In this document: positions 7,983 through 15,657 of the stretch, piece after piece
Layout: every line of letters begins with the position of its first letter
Numbering within the stretch: the stretch's first letter is position 1
Origin: Nocardioides nematodiphilus
GTDB lineage: Bacteria > Actinomycetota > Actinomycetes > Propionibacteriales > Nocardioidaceae
Length of the DNA: 64,000 nt
Assembly (NCBI RefSeq): GCF_020216525.1
Contig: NZ_JAIWOY010000001.1
Location: 372,001-436,000 of the forward strand
Reading direction: 5' to 3'
The notes under the pieces: model-generated
Told to the model about the DNA's origin: nothing
The model's database searches: none
The model's input: only the letters and a program-made list of their open reading frames with translations
Translations under genes and position numbers: made by a program

Positions 7983-10576
7983 CAGGCGAGGTCCGCCGTG
8001 CTCCTCGTACGCGGGGCGACGGAGTCGACGATCGCCTGGTAGACCCGCTCGCAGCACTGCCCGTCGCGGACGGGGAAGGCCGCCGAGACCCGGCTGGCGT
8101 ACGGCTCCTGCGGCGCGCGGCCGGCGTCGAGGGTCCCGCCGATCTCCTTGAGGGTCTGCTCGACCGTGTCGGTCACCGGGCCGAACCCGTCACGCCGGTA
8201 GTCGAAGTAGCCGCTCTGGCCGACGTGGCCGCCACCGAAGAAGCGCTCGGTGTCGAACTGGAAGTAGACGACCGGACGGTCGATGTAGGCGGCGTTGAAC
8301 GCCACCGACGAGTAGTCGGTGACCATCACGGCAGCGCGGGCGAAGATCTTGCGGACGTCGTTGCCCTCGTAGGTGAGCGGCTCGACCCACTCCGGCAGGT
8401 CGAGGCCCGGCAGCGCGGCCTGGAGATTGGGGTGCGGCAGGAAGCCGACCGTGAGGCCGTGCCGGTCGGCGATCGCCTTGAGCTCCGGCGAGCGCAGCAC
8501 GCCCATCCACTCGGTGATGAACTCGGACTCGAAGAACTCCTTGCCCGGCGCGGCCCGCTTCTGGGAGTTGGGCTCGACGAACTCGGTGGTCAGCCAGCTG
8601 CGCCAGGTCGGCACCAGCAGGATCAGGTCGCGCTTCTCCGGCGGCACCGCCAGACCCTCCGCGCGCAGCCGGTCGAAACGCGGCAGGCCCGTGAGCACGA
8701 CTTCCTTCGGCGTGTAGCGGTAGTGGTTGTGCTCGCCGGCGATCGAGTCGTACTCGGCGCGGGTGCTGGTGACGAAGACGTCGATCGGCTTGCTGTTCAG
8801 CCAGCCCGAGAGGTCGTCCTTGATGACCCCGTGCTGGAGGAAGGCGAAGCGCCAGTTCATCGCCTCGGGGAAGGTCAGCCCGTACGGACGCACGGTCGGG
8901 ATGTCGGCGTGCGAGGAGATCAGCTGGGCCGCGTTGACCATCAGCGAGCGCCACTCGTCGGAGCCGTGGGCCACCAGCCGCTTGACGCCGGCCCGCTTGA
9001 GCCGGTTCCAGTCCGCGGTGCCCTCCTGGACCACGAACCAGGCGTTGACCTCGGGGTGGTGCTCGCGGACGTGGTGGAAGAGGTGCTCGGCGCTGTCGTC
9101 GGCGTCGTGGATGCGGTCCATGAAGACCCACGCGTCGCGGTAGCGCCGCAGCGAGCGCCGGGTGGAGGCGCGGCGCAGGATCTCGAGCTGCTCGGGCGAG
9201 GGCACGCGCTGGTCGCCGCGCCACGCCCGCGCCACCGTGTACGACGCCAGCGCCGTCGGGGCCGGCGGCTCGCTGCGCGCGTCGAGCGCGACGTCCTCGC
9301 CGTTGAGAGTGAGGTGGATCGTGCCGTCGAAGGGCACCCAGACGATCCGCTGCCGCACCGGGATCCGGTCGAAGAGCACGACGTCGCGCACGGTCCCGTA
9401 CCGGGCGGCGACGGGCTTGCCCCCGACCTCGATCAGCTCGTCGGGCCGCTCGCCGGTGTAGTAGTAGGACAGCTGCGCCAGGCCCTGCTTGTCGTCGATC
9501 CCGATGATCCCGACCGGCTCCTGGTGCCAGTCGGTCTCGTCGTACCCGTGCTGCAGGATGACGCGGGTCTCGCGGTCGAGCGGGCGGGCGTTGAAGGTCG
9601 CCAGCACCTTCGGGTCGATGTGGCTCATGATCTCGCGGACGAGCGCATGGAACTCGTCCGCGACCGCGCCGCGGGCCGCGGTGGCGTCGCCGCGCATCAC
9701 CCCGGAGCTGATGTACCAGGAGAGCTCGTAGGTGAGATAGCTCTGGAGCCAGCGCGGGACCGCGCCGTACTTCTCCACCGCGCGCCGGATGACGTCGAGG
9801 TAGCCGTGCCGCGGGACGTCGGTGAAGCGCCGGACGTCCTGCATGCTGTTCTGCAAGGTCGAGCTGCCGTCACTGCGGCGGCGGTAGTTGTACCGGGCGG
9901 TGCGCACGAAGCCGACCACCGGGTCGTCGCACGCCAGCAGGTACCGGACGCAGAAGTGGCCGTCCTCGAAGTTGGGTCGCACCCGGTCGTCGAAGCGCAG
10001 CTGGAGCGCCTCGAGGCGCTCGCGGCGGAACAGGGCGCTGGGGGCCGACCCGGCGAAGTAGTCCGGGTGGGCGTCGAGACGCCGGGCCACGTTGCCGTCG
10101 CGGAAGTGGCTGCGCAGGGGGTGCGAGTTCGTGTAGCGCCCGCTCTTCTCGTCGTGCACCATCAGCCGGCTCGCGACCATGTCGGTCTCGGGGTGCGCGT
10201 CGAGGAACCTGGCCACCATCGTGAAGTAGCGCGGCCCGAGGGTGTCGTCGGGGTCGGTGAACGTCACCCAGTCGCCGGTCGCATGCGTCATGCCGAGGTT
10301 GCGCGCGCTGCCCTGACCGCCGTTCTCCTTGGTCACCACGACGATGTCGAGCTTGCTCTCGCGCTGCCAGCGCTGGAGACGCTCAAGACTCTCGTCGGTC
10401 GAGCCGTCGTCGACCGCGACGACCTGGATCAGGTGCCGCGGGTAGGTCTGCTCCTCGATGGAGGTGATGAAGTCGTCGAGGTAGCGGGCGACGTTGTAGA
10501 CAGCCGAGACGATCGTGAACGTCGGCTTGGGGGCCGCTGCCTCACGGGGCGTGGTCGCGTCATCAGCCGAGTGCAT
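7982..10576 (-). CDS. Bifunctional GT2 / CDP-glycerol glycerophosphotransferase
   Basis: 864 residues with both halves apparently intact. The N-terminal GT2 domain has FTIVSAVYNVARYLDDFITS, VAVDDGSTDES and FTDPDD. The C-terminal TagF domain (about 490-864) has FLQHGVIKDD (His582), FLPHPN and VTDYSS (about 754). It probably adds sugar and polyol-phosphate units to a teichoic-acid-like or capsular polymer on the cytoplasmic face of the membrane. It starts 9 bases after the acyltransferase gene stops, and its own stop overlaps the next ATG, so the three genes look like one operon. The exact donor substrates cannot be read from the sequence. Confidence 0.9.
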   Translation of the reverse strand: MHSADDATTPREAAAPKPTFTIVSAVYNVARYLDDFITSIEEQTYPRHLIQVVAVDDGSTDESLERLQRWQRESKLDIVVVTKENGGQGSARNLGMTHATGDWVTFTDPDDTLGPRYFTMVARFLDAHPETDMVASRLMVHDEKSGRYTNSHPLRSHFRDGNVARRLDAHPDYFAGSAPSALFRRERLEALQLRFDDRVRPNFEDGHFCVRYLLACDDPVVGFVRTARYNYRRRSDGSSTLQNSMQDVRRFTDVPRHGYLDVIRRAVEKYGAVPRWLQSYLTYELSWYISSGVMRGDATAARGAVADEFHALVREIMSHIDPKVLATFNARPLDRETRVILQHGYDETDWHQEPVGIIGIDDKQGLAQLSYYYTGERPDELIEVGGKPVAARYGTVRDVVLFDRIPVRQRIVWVPFDGTIHLTLNGEDVALDARSEPPAPTALASYTVARAWRGDQRVPSPEQLEILRRASTRRSLRRYRDAWVFMDRIHDADDSAEHLFHHVREHHPEVNAWFVVQEGTADWNRLKRAGVKRLVAHGSDEWRSLMVNAAQLISSHADIPTVRPYGLTFPEAMNWRFAFLQHGVIKDDLSGWLNSKPIDVFVTSTRAEYDSIAGEHNHYRYTPKEVVLTGLPRFDRLRAEGLAVPPEKRDLILLVPTWRSWLTTEFVEPNSQKRAAPGKEFFESEFITEWMGVLRSPELKAIADRHGLTVGFLPHPNLQAALPGLDLPEWVEPLTYEGNDVRKIFARAAVMVTDYSSVAFNAAYIDRPVVYFQFDTERFFGGGHVGQSGYFDYRRDGFGPVTDTVEQTLKEIGGTLDAGRAPQEPYASRVSAAFPVRDGQCCERVYQAIVDSVAPRTRSTADLA

Positions 10577-10585
10577 CGGGCGATT

Positions 10586-12682
10586 CTATCCACCTGTACG
10601 GCGCAAAGCCTGAACCAGCGCTGGAGCGACGTAGGGCGCCAGGGTGGTCGCGTACGTCGCGGTGAGGTGCGAGGCGTCGAAGTAGACGATCACCCCGCCG
10701 ACGACCGCCTGGCAGGTCTCGCCCGGGCAGATGCGGTCAGTGAGGTCGAGGGTCCGTACGAGCGGGCTGGTCGACGCCTGCGCCGCCGCGAAGCCGGGAT
10801 CGGCGGGGAGCCAGGTGGAGCGGGGTCCGGAGCAGGCGGTCGCGTAGTCGTGGGGGTGGGCGCCGACGCAGTCGGGGATCGGCTGCATCCCGCCGTCCCC
10901 GGGTGCCGGGGTGTCGCGCAGCACGAGCACCGGGATGCCCGCGTCGGCCCACCGGCCGAGGATGCGGGCGATGCCGCTCTGATAGGCGGGCTGGCTGGCG
11001 GCGATGCTCGTCGTACCGGCTTCCGGGACCGAGACGCGATTCGTCATCACGACCAGATCGGGGTGGGAGGCGGCGATCCGGGTGGCGGTGCGCCGGCCCC
11101 AGGCGCGACAGGCGTCCGAGTACGCGGGGGTGTCGAAGGACTGCGCCACGTCGGCCATCGCGCACTGCGAGGCGAGGTAGGTGGTGATGTGCCAGCGCTT
11201 CTCAGCGGCCACCCGCTGCAGGGCCGGGAGCCACTGGCCGGCGTGGGAGTTGCCGACCAGCGCGATCCGGACCGACGCCGCGCGGGCGCCGAAGGAACAG
11301 GTGACCGTGCGGAAGCGCGGGAGGTAGGACCAGCAGTCGCGTCGATGCGAGACCGCGCCGTAGGCGTCGGACTTGTCCATCGCGGCCAGCGCCGGGGAGG
11401 GCACCGGCGGCCCCGACGGCGGGGCGCACGTACGCGACGGGTCGGTGGCGCCCGCCCCGAGGCACGGGTCGTGCGCGCGCAGCGCCGCCGCCAGCCGGCC
11501 GCGGTCCTCGTCGACACGCGCCTGCGCCTGGACCGTGACGGCGGTGCACAGCGCCACCACGACCACCATCCCGGCGGCACCGGCGGCGTAGGTGGGGACC
11601 AGGCGCCGGTTCCAGCGGGCCGTCCGGAAGGCGTCCTCGATCCACCGCTTGCTGGCCGCGGCCAGCGCCAGGGTGAGGACGACGACGAGGACGTCGTCGA
11701 GCGCGTCGCGGTTGTGGTGGCGCGCGGCGGGCAGCAGCACGATGAGCGGCCAGTGCCACAGGTACACCGAGTAGGAGATGTCGCCGAGCCACTGGACCGG
11801 GCGCGTCGCCATCAGCCGTACGGGTGGCGACGCCAGCGGCGCGTCGGCCAGGATCACGAGCGCCGTGGCCAGCACCGGGAGGGCGGCCCGCCAGCCGGGG
11901 AACGGCGTCGCCTCGTCGAAGGTCAGGGCGACGACCAGGACGCCGAGCAGTCCGCCCACGGCGAGGGCGGCCCGTGCCGGCGGGCGCAGCGCTGCGCGCG
12001 GGATGACGCCGGCCGCGACCGCGGTGAGACCGCCGATGCCGAGCTCCCAGATCCGGGTCTGGCTGACGAAGTAGGCGGCCGCGGGGTCGGAGGCGGTGTC
12101 GCGGAGCGACCAGACGAAGGAGCCCAGCACCACCGCACCGAGCCCGAGGGCGTACCAGAGCACGGGCCGGCGGCGGGTGAGGTACGCCAGCAGTCCCAGC
12201 AGCAGGATCAGGATCGGCCAGCCCAGGTAGAACTGCTCCTCGACCGACAGCGACCAGAAGTGCTGGACCGGCGAGGCGGCGGCGTCCTGGGCGAGGTAGT
12301 CGACGGCGTCGTGCGCGAGGCGCCAGTTGACGAAGTAGAGCGCTGCGGCGCGGACCTGCGCGCTGGTGCTCTGCCAGCGGCTGTCGGGCAGCAGCGCCCA
12401 CGACGCGACCATCGTCACGGCGAGGACGAAGAGCGAGGCGGGCAGCAGCCGCCGGATCCGGCGTCCCCAGAAGGCGAGCAGATCCCCTCTGCTGCGCGGC
12501 GCGTGCCCGATGAGGTGCGAGGTGATGAGGAAGCCGGAGATCACGAAGAAGACGTCGACGCCGACGAAGCCGCCGGTGAGGCGGGTCGGCCACAGGTGGT
12601 AGACCACCACCATCGTGACCGCGACGGCCCGCAGCGCCTGGATGTCCACGCGGAGACCGCGGCGTGCGGTCGGATCAGGCAT
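10586..12682 (-). CDS. Acyltransferase-3 / SGNH O-acetyltransferase (OatA-like)
   Basis: 698 residues. The N-terminal 380 residues are a ten-or-so-helix acyltransferase-3 domain starting GLRVDIQALRAVAVTMVVVYH, with GGFVGVDVFFVISGFLI and SVEEQFYLGWP. The C-terminus is an extracytoplasmic SGNH esterase-like domain, with IALVGNSHAGQW holding the nucleophile serine and YFDASHLT holding the Asp/His pair. Such proteins carry acetyl groups across the membrane and O-acetylate peptidoglycan or surface glycans. As first gene of the operon with the GT2/TagF and GT-C-like genes, it probably modifies the polymer those genes build. Confidence 0.92.
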   Translation of the reverse strand: MPDPTARRGLRVDIQALRAVAVTMVVVYHLWPTRLTGGFVGVDVFFVISGFLITSHLIGHAPRSRGDLLAFWGRRIRRLLPASLFVLAVTMVASWALLPDSRWQSTSAQVRAAALYFVNWRLAHDAVDYLAQDAAASPVQHFWSLSVEEQFYLGWPILILLLGLLAYLTRRRPVLWYALGLGAVVLGSFVWSLRDTASDPAAAYFVSQTRIWELGIGGLTAVAAGVIPRAALRPPARAALAVGGLLGVLVVALTFDEATPFPGWRAALPVLATALVILADAPLASPPVRLMATRPVQWLGDISYSVYLWHWPLIVLLPAARHHNRDALDDVLVVVLTLALAAASKRWIEDAFRTARWNRRLVPTYAAGAAGMVVVVALCTAVTVQAQARVDEDRGRLAAALRAHDPCLGAGATDPSRTCAPPSGPPVPSPALAAMDKSDAYGAVSHRRDCWSYLPRFRTVTCSFGARAASVRIALVGNSHAGQWLPALQRVAAEKRWHITTYLASQCAMADVAQSFDTPAYSDACRAWGRRTATRIAASHPDLVVMTNRVSVPEAGTTSIAASQPAYQSGIARILGRWADAGIPVLVLRDTPAPGDGGMQPIPDCVGAHPHDYATACSGPRSTWLPADPGFAAAQASTSPLVRTLDLTDRICPGETCQAVVGGVIVYFDASHLTATYATTLAPYVAPALVQALRRTGG

Positions 12683-12691
12683 CCAGGGACT

Positions 12692-12720
12692 CCTCAGGGT
12701 CGGTCGAACGACCGCCGAGG
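12692..12720 (-). terminator. Possible hairpin after the coiled-coil membrane gene
   Basis: CGGTCG-AA-CGACCG forms a six-pair stem, and outer CCTC/GAGG can extend it after an internal loop. It lies about 30 bases past the stop of the gene that ends at 12750. There is no T tract, so the assignment is weak. Confidence 0.3.
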
Positions 12721-12749
12721 CTACCTGCTCCTACGGGTCCGGCCGAAGA

Positions 12750-13331
12750 TCAGGCGGTCTGCGAACGCCGCCAGGCCGTCTGCGCCTCGAGCTCGTCGGT
12801 GGCCTTCTTGAGCGCGACCTTGGCCGCCTCCAGCTCGGCACGGGCGACGTCGAGGTCGCGCTCGAGCTCGGCGACGCGAGCGAGGGCCTCGGTGGCACGC
12901 TGGGTCTCCGAGGCACGCGACTTGAGCGCCTCAGCGGCCCGCTGGTGGGCCGCGGTGAGCGCGGACTCCAGCTCGGCGACGGTCTGGGCGGAGGCGTTGC
13001 GCTCCTTCTCCGCCTGCTCGGCGAGGTGCGCCTCGTGCTTGCGGTTCTCGGCGATCCGCTCCTGGGTCAGGGCGACGTACGCCTTGGCCTGAGCGGCACG
13101 GTCGCGGTTGGCCTCGCGGCGGGCGTCCTGCAGCTCGGTCTGGGTGATCCGGGTGGCGCCGGCGCCCAGGACGACGGCGCCGATCGCGGCGGCGATCAGG
13201 AGCAGGACGGTGTGCGCCACGATCGCGCCGACGACCAGCAGGGCCGCCACGACGAGCAGCGCGACAGCGACGGTCAGACGGGTGCTCCGCTGCCGGCGAC
13301 GTGTGACGGATGTTGCTGCTGGGGAAGTCAT
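12750..13331 (-). CDS. Small membrane protein with long cytoplasmic coiled coil
   Basis: 193 residues from ATG 13331 (MTSPAATSVTRRRQRS). A short basic N-terminus is followed by two close hydrophobic segments, LTVAVALLVVAALLVVGAIV and VLLLIAAAIGAVVLGAGA. About 130 residues rich in Ala, Glu, Lys and Arg follow, with heptad character typical of a coiled coil. No enzyme motif is visible and I do not recognise a named family. It follows the folate operon on the same strand only 10 bases after DUF3180, so it may be its last gene. A structural or scaffolding role is a guess. Confidence 0.78.
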   Translation of the reverse strand: MTSPAATSVTRRRQRSTRLTVAVALLVVAALLVVGAIVAHTVLLLIAAAIGAVVLGAGATRITQTELQDARREANRDRAAQAKAYVALTQERIAENRKHEAHLAEQAEKERNASAQTVAELESALTAAHQRAAEALKSRASETQRATEALARVAELERDLDVARAELEAAKVALKKATDELEAQTAWRRSQTA

Positions 13332-13341
13332 GGACGTCACG

Positions 13342-13812
13342 TTACGGCTTGGGACCGTCCTGACGGACCCGACACGCGCGCTCCAGGAGCAGACCTGTGA
13401 CACATACCGCAAGACCCAGCGCTGCCGCGATGGCCGACCGCAGCGCGCGCTGGCCGGCCAGCGGATCGCCGTCGATGCCCAGCCAGCTGAGCGCATAGCC
13501 GGCGTACCCGCCGGCGATCAGAGCCCCGACGAGCGCGCACGCACGGCCGAGGACCAGCCGGTTCACCGCGTACAGCGGCGCGATGCGCTCGCCCTTGCCC
13601 GCGATCGAGCGGCGGGTGGACCAGGCGGTCACGCCGATGATCAGGACGGCGAGCAACAGCGCGAGCGGCTGCAGCCACGTGACGACCGGGGCGGTGCCCC
13701 ACCACGACTCGGCGACACGGCGCAGCAGCCAGCCGCCGACCAGGCCGACGACGCCCCACAGGGTGAGAGCCCCGCCCGAGATCGGCCGGAGCCGCTCCCG
13801 GGGCTCGGTCAC
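13342..13812 (-). CDS. DUF3180 membrane protein linked to folate genes
   Basis: 156 residues starting at GTG 13812, which overlaps the folK stop as GTGA. There are four hydrophobic segments: LTLWGVVGLVGGWLLRRV, VTWLQPLALLLAVLIIGVTA, ACALVGALIAGGYAGYAL and a segment near residues 125-145 (SAIAAALGLAVCVTGLLLE). DUF3180 proteins sit directly after folK in many actinobacteria; their function is unknown. The conserved position and translational coupling suggest a link to folate or envelope physiology, which is inference only. Confidence 0.85.
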   Translation of the reverse strand: MTEPRERLRPISGGALTLWGVVGLVGGWLLRRVAESWWGTAPVVTWLQPLALLLAVLIIGVTAWSTRRSIAGKGERIAPLYAVNRLVLGRACALVGALIAGGYAGYALSWLGIDGDPLAGQRALRSAIAAALGLAVCVTGLLLERACRVRQDGPKP

Positions 13813-14378
13813 TCTGCTTCGAGCACGAGGTCGTCGCGGCGCACGACGCCGCGCTCGCCGGTCTTGGCGAGCAGGTCCGTGATCGGGCCGTGGCCCGGGA
13901 TCTCGGCGCCCGGCTCGATGTCGACCCAGGGGCGCAGCACGAACGCGCGCTCGTGGGCGCGCGGGTGGGGCAGGATCAGCTCGGGGTCCTCGCTGATGCG
14001 GTCGCCGACCACGATCACGTCGACGTCGAGCGTACGAGGAGCATTGGTGACGTCCGAGCGCTCCCGGGCGTACGCGTCCTCGATCGCCAGCGCACGGTCG
14101 AGCACGCGCGCGGCGGAGAGGGTCGTGTCGGCCAGGACGATCGCGTTGAGGAACTGACCGGCCTCCTCGGGGCTCTCGACCGGGTCGGTCTCGTAGACCG
14201 GCGAGACGGCGGTGACCCACACGTCCGGGGTGTCCACCAGTGCGGAGACGGCGCCCTGCAGGCTGGCCAGCCGGTCGCCGAGGTTGGAGCCGATGGCGAG
14301 CACGATCCGGCGGATCGGACGCATCTCACCCGTGAGGGTGTCGGCGTCGATGATGTGGGGGTTGGGTACCTCGGTCAC
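13809..14378 (-). CDS. folK: 2-amino-4-hydroxy-6-hydroxymethyldihydropteridine diphosphokinase
   Basis: 189 residues from GTG 14378, overlapping the folB stop by GTGA. HPPK transfers pyrophosphate from ATP to hydroxymethyldihydropterin, making the substrate for FolP. Family marks are AIGSNLGDRLASLQGAVSAL, SPVYETDPV, GQFLNAIVLADT and the signature RTLDVDVIVVGD, followed by LPHPRAHERAFVLRPW. The first 20 residues before the core are an extension common in actinobacteria. It is the third gene of the folP-folB-folK-DUF3180 run. Confidence 0.96.
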   Translation of the reverse strand: MTEVPNPHIIDADTLTGEMRPIRRIVLAIGSNLGDRLASLQGAVSALVDTPDVWVTAVSPVYETDPVESPEEAGQFLNAIVLADTTLSAARVLDRALAIEDAYARERSDVTNAPRTLDVDVIVVGDRISEDPELILPHPRAHERAFVLRPWVDIEPGAEIPGHGPITDLLAKTGERGVVRRDDLVLEAE

Positions 14379-14740
14379 GCATCTGCCCTTCTCGTGATCG
14401 TCAGCGCGACATCCCGAAACGTCGCGTCGATGGGCGCGTCCGGCTTGTGGACCGTGACGCGTACCCATTGAACACGGTTGTCCAAGAGACAGACATCCGC
14501 TATCCGCTGGGCGAGCGTCTCGATCAGGTCGACCGGGTCGCGCTCCACACTTGCTTTGACCTGCGCCACGAGACTTCCGTAGTCGACGGTGTCTGACAAG
14601 TCGTCCGAGGCCGCTGCCGGCGAGGTGTCCAGGCCGAGGACCAGGTCGATCAGGAAGACCTGCCCCTCCCGGCGCTCGAAGTCGAAGACGCCGTGGTGGC
14701 CGAAGCACTCCACGCCCAGGATCGCCAGCTCGTCGGTCAT
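14375..14740 (-). CDS. folB: Dihydroneopterin aldolase
   Basis: 121 residues from ATG 14740 (MTDELAILGVECFGHHGVFD), overlapping folP by ATGA. FolB splits dihydroneopterin into hydroxymethyldihydropterin and glycolaldehyde. The HHGVFDFERREGQVFLIDL stretch, VDYGSLVAQVK and the active-site region LIETLAQRIADVCL are typical, and the length matches the family. The earlier in-frame start at 14809 would lie inside folP and is not used. Confidence 0.96.
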   Translation of the reverse strand: MTDELAILGVECFGHHGVFDFERREGQVFLIDLVLGLDTSPAAASDDLSDTVDYGSLVAQVKASVERDPVDLIETLAQRIADVCLLDNRVQWVRVTVHKPDAPIDATFRDVALTITRRADA

Positions 14741-15576
14741 CCGTACATCCTCTCGGTCACGGCGAACGCGTCGCGCGTCGCTCGTACGTCGTGCACCCGG
14801 GTGCACCACACTCCGGCCCGCGCGAGCTCGACGACGACGGCCGTGTGGGCGCTCTCGCGCTCCCCCACGGGGCGCGGCCGGCCCTCGGCGTCGGCGAGCA
14901 GCGCTCCGAGGAACGCCTTGCGGCTCGCGCCGATCAGGATCGGTCGCCCCAGGTCGGCGATCCGGTCCAGGCCGCGCAGGAGCTCCCAGTTCTGCTCGGC
15001 GGTCTTGGAGAAGCCGAGGCCAGGGTCCAGCACGATCCGCTCGAGCGCGATGCCGGCGCGCGTGGCCGCCTCGACCCGGGACTCCAGCTCGGCTCGGACG
15101 GTCTCGACGACGCCCGCGGGATAGTCGGTGAACTGCTGCATGGTGGCGCCGTGCGCGCGCCAGTGCATCGCGGCGTAGTAGGCCTCCGAGTCGGCGACGA
15201 CGCGCAGGATCCTCGGATCGGCCAGGCCGCCGGAGACGTCGTTGACGATCCGGGCTCCGGCGCGGATCGCGGCGCCGGCGACCTCGGAGCGCATCGTGTC
15301 GACCGAGATGACCGCCCCCAGGGCGGCGAGCTCCTCGATGACCGGGACCACGCGGGCCAGCTCGTCGGCGACCAGCGGACGGGTCGCTCCTGGCCGGGTG
15401 GACTCGCCGCCGATGTCGAGGATGTCGGCGCCGTCCGCGAGCAGCTCCCGGCCGTGGCTGACCGCGTCGTCGGTCGCCAGGTACCGGCCCCCGTCGCTGA
15501 AGGAGTCGGGGGTGACGTTGACGATCCCCATCACGCGAGGACGGGTCAACGGCGTGAGCAGGTCGGTCACAGGCAT
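14737..15576 (-). CDS. folP: Dihydropteroate synthase
   Basis: 279 residues from ATG 15576 (MPVTDLLTPLTRPRVMGIVN). FolP joins hydroxymethyldihydropterin pyrophosphate to p-aminobenzoate. The TIM-barrel signatures are clear: GIVNVTPDSFSDGG, ADILDIGGESTRPGA, ISVDTMRSEVA, INDVSGG-type IVNDVSGGLAD, DPGLGFSKT and GASRKAF. It is the first gene of the coupled run and divergent from the chemotaxis receptor. In related genomes folE and ftsH usually precede it directly; here a receptor gene intervenes. Confidence 0.97.
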   Translation of the reverse strand: MPVTDLLTPLTRPRVMGIVNVTPDSFSDGGRYLATDDAVSHGRELLADGADILDIGGESTRPGATRPLVADELARVVPVIEELAALGAVISVDTMRSEVAGAAIRAGARIVNDVSGGLADPRILRVVADSEAYYAAMHWRAHGATMQQFTDYPAGVVETVRAELESRVEAATRAGIALERIVLDPGLGFSKTAEQNWELLRGLDRIADLGRPILIGASRKAFLGALLADAEGRPRPVGERESAHTAVVVELARAGVWCTRVHDVRATRDAFAVTERMYG

Positions 15577-15623
15577 GAACCTATCCGCCACCGCCCCGAA
15601 CGCCCACCTGAGTGAATTTCGGA

Positions 15624-15650
15624 TCAGTTCTCGCTCTGTGCCGCCGATCA
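15624..15650 (+). promoter_or_regulatory. Sigma-28-like (FliA/WhiG) promoter of the chemoreceptor gene
   Basis: TCAGTTCT, 11 bases, then GCCGATCA. This matches the flagellar sigma-28 pattern TAAAGTTT-N11-GCCGATAA in exact spacing, and seven of eight bases in the -10 part. The ATG follows seven bases after the -10 with no Shine-Dalgarno, so transcription may begin at or next to the start codon (leaderless). Confidence 0.5.
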
Positions 15651-15657
15651 CACGGGT

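Noticed and set aside
8225..12811. A 1528-residue + strand open frame over the GT2/TagF and acyltransferase genes
   Set aside because: It is antisense to two clear genes with intact motifs. Its translation is low-complexity Arg/Gly/Val/Asp text typical of the mirror frame in very GC-rich DNA.
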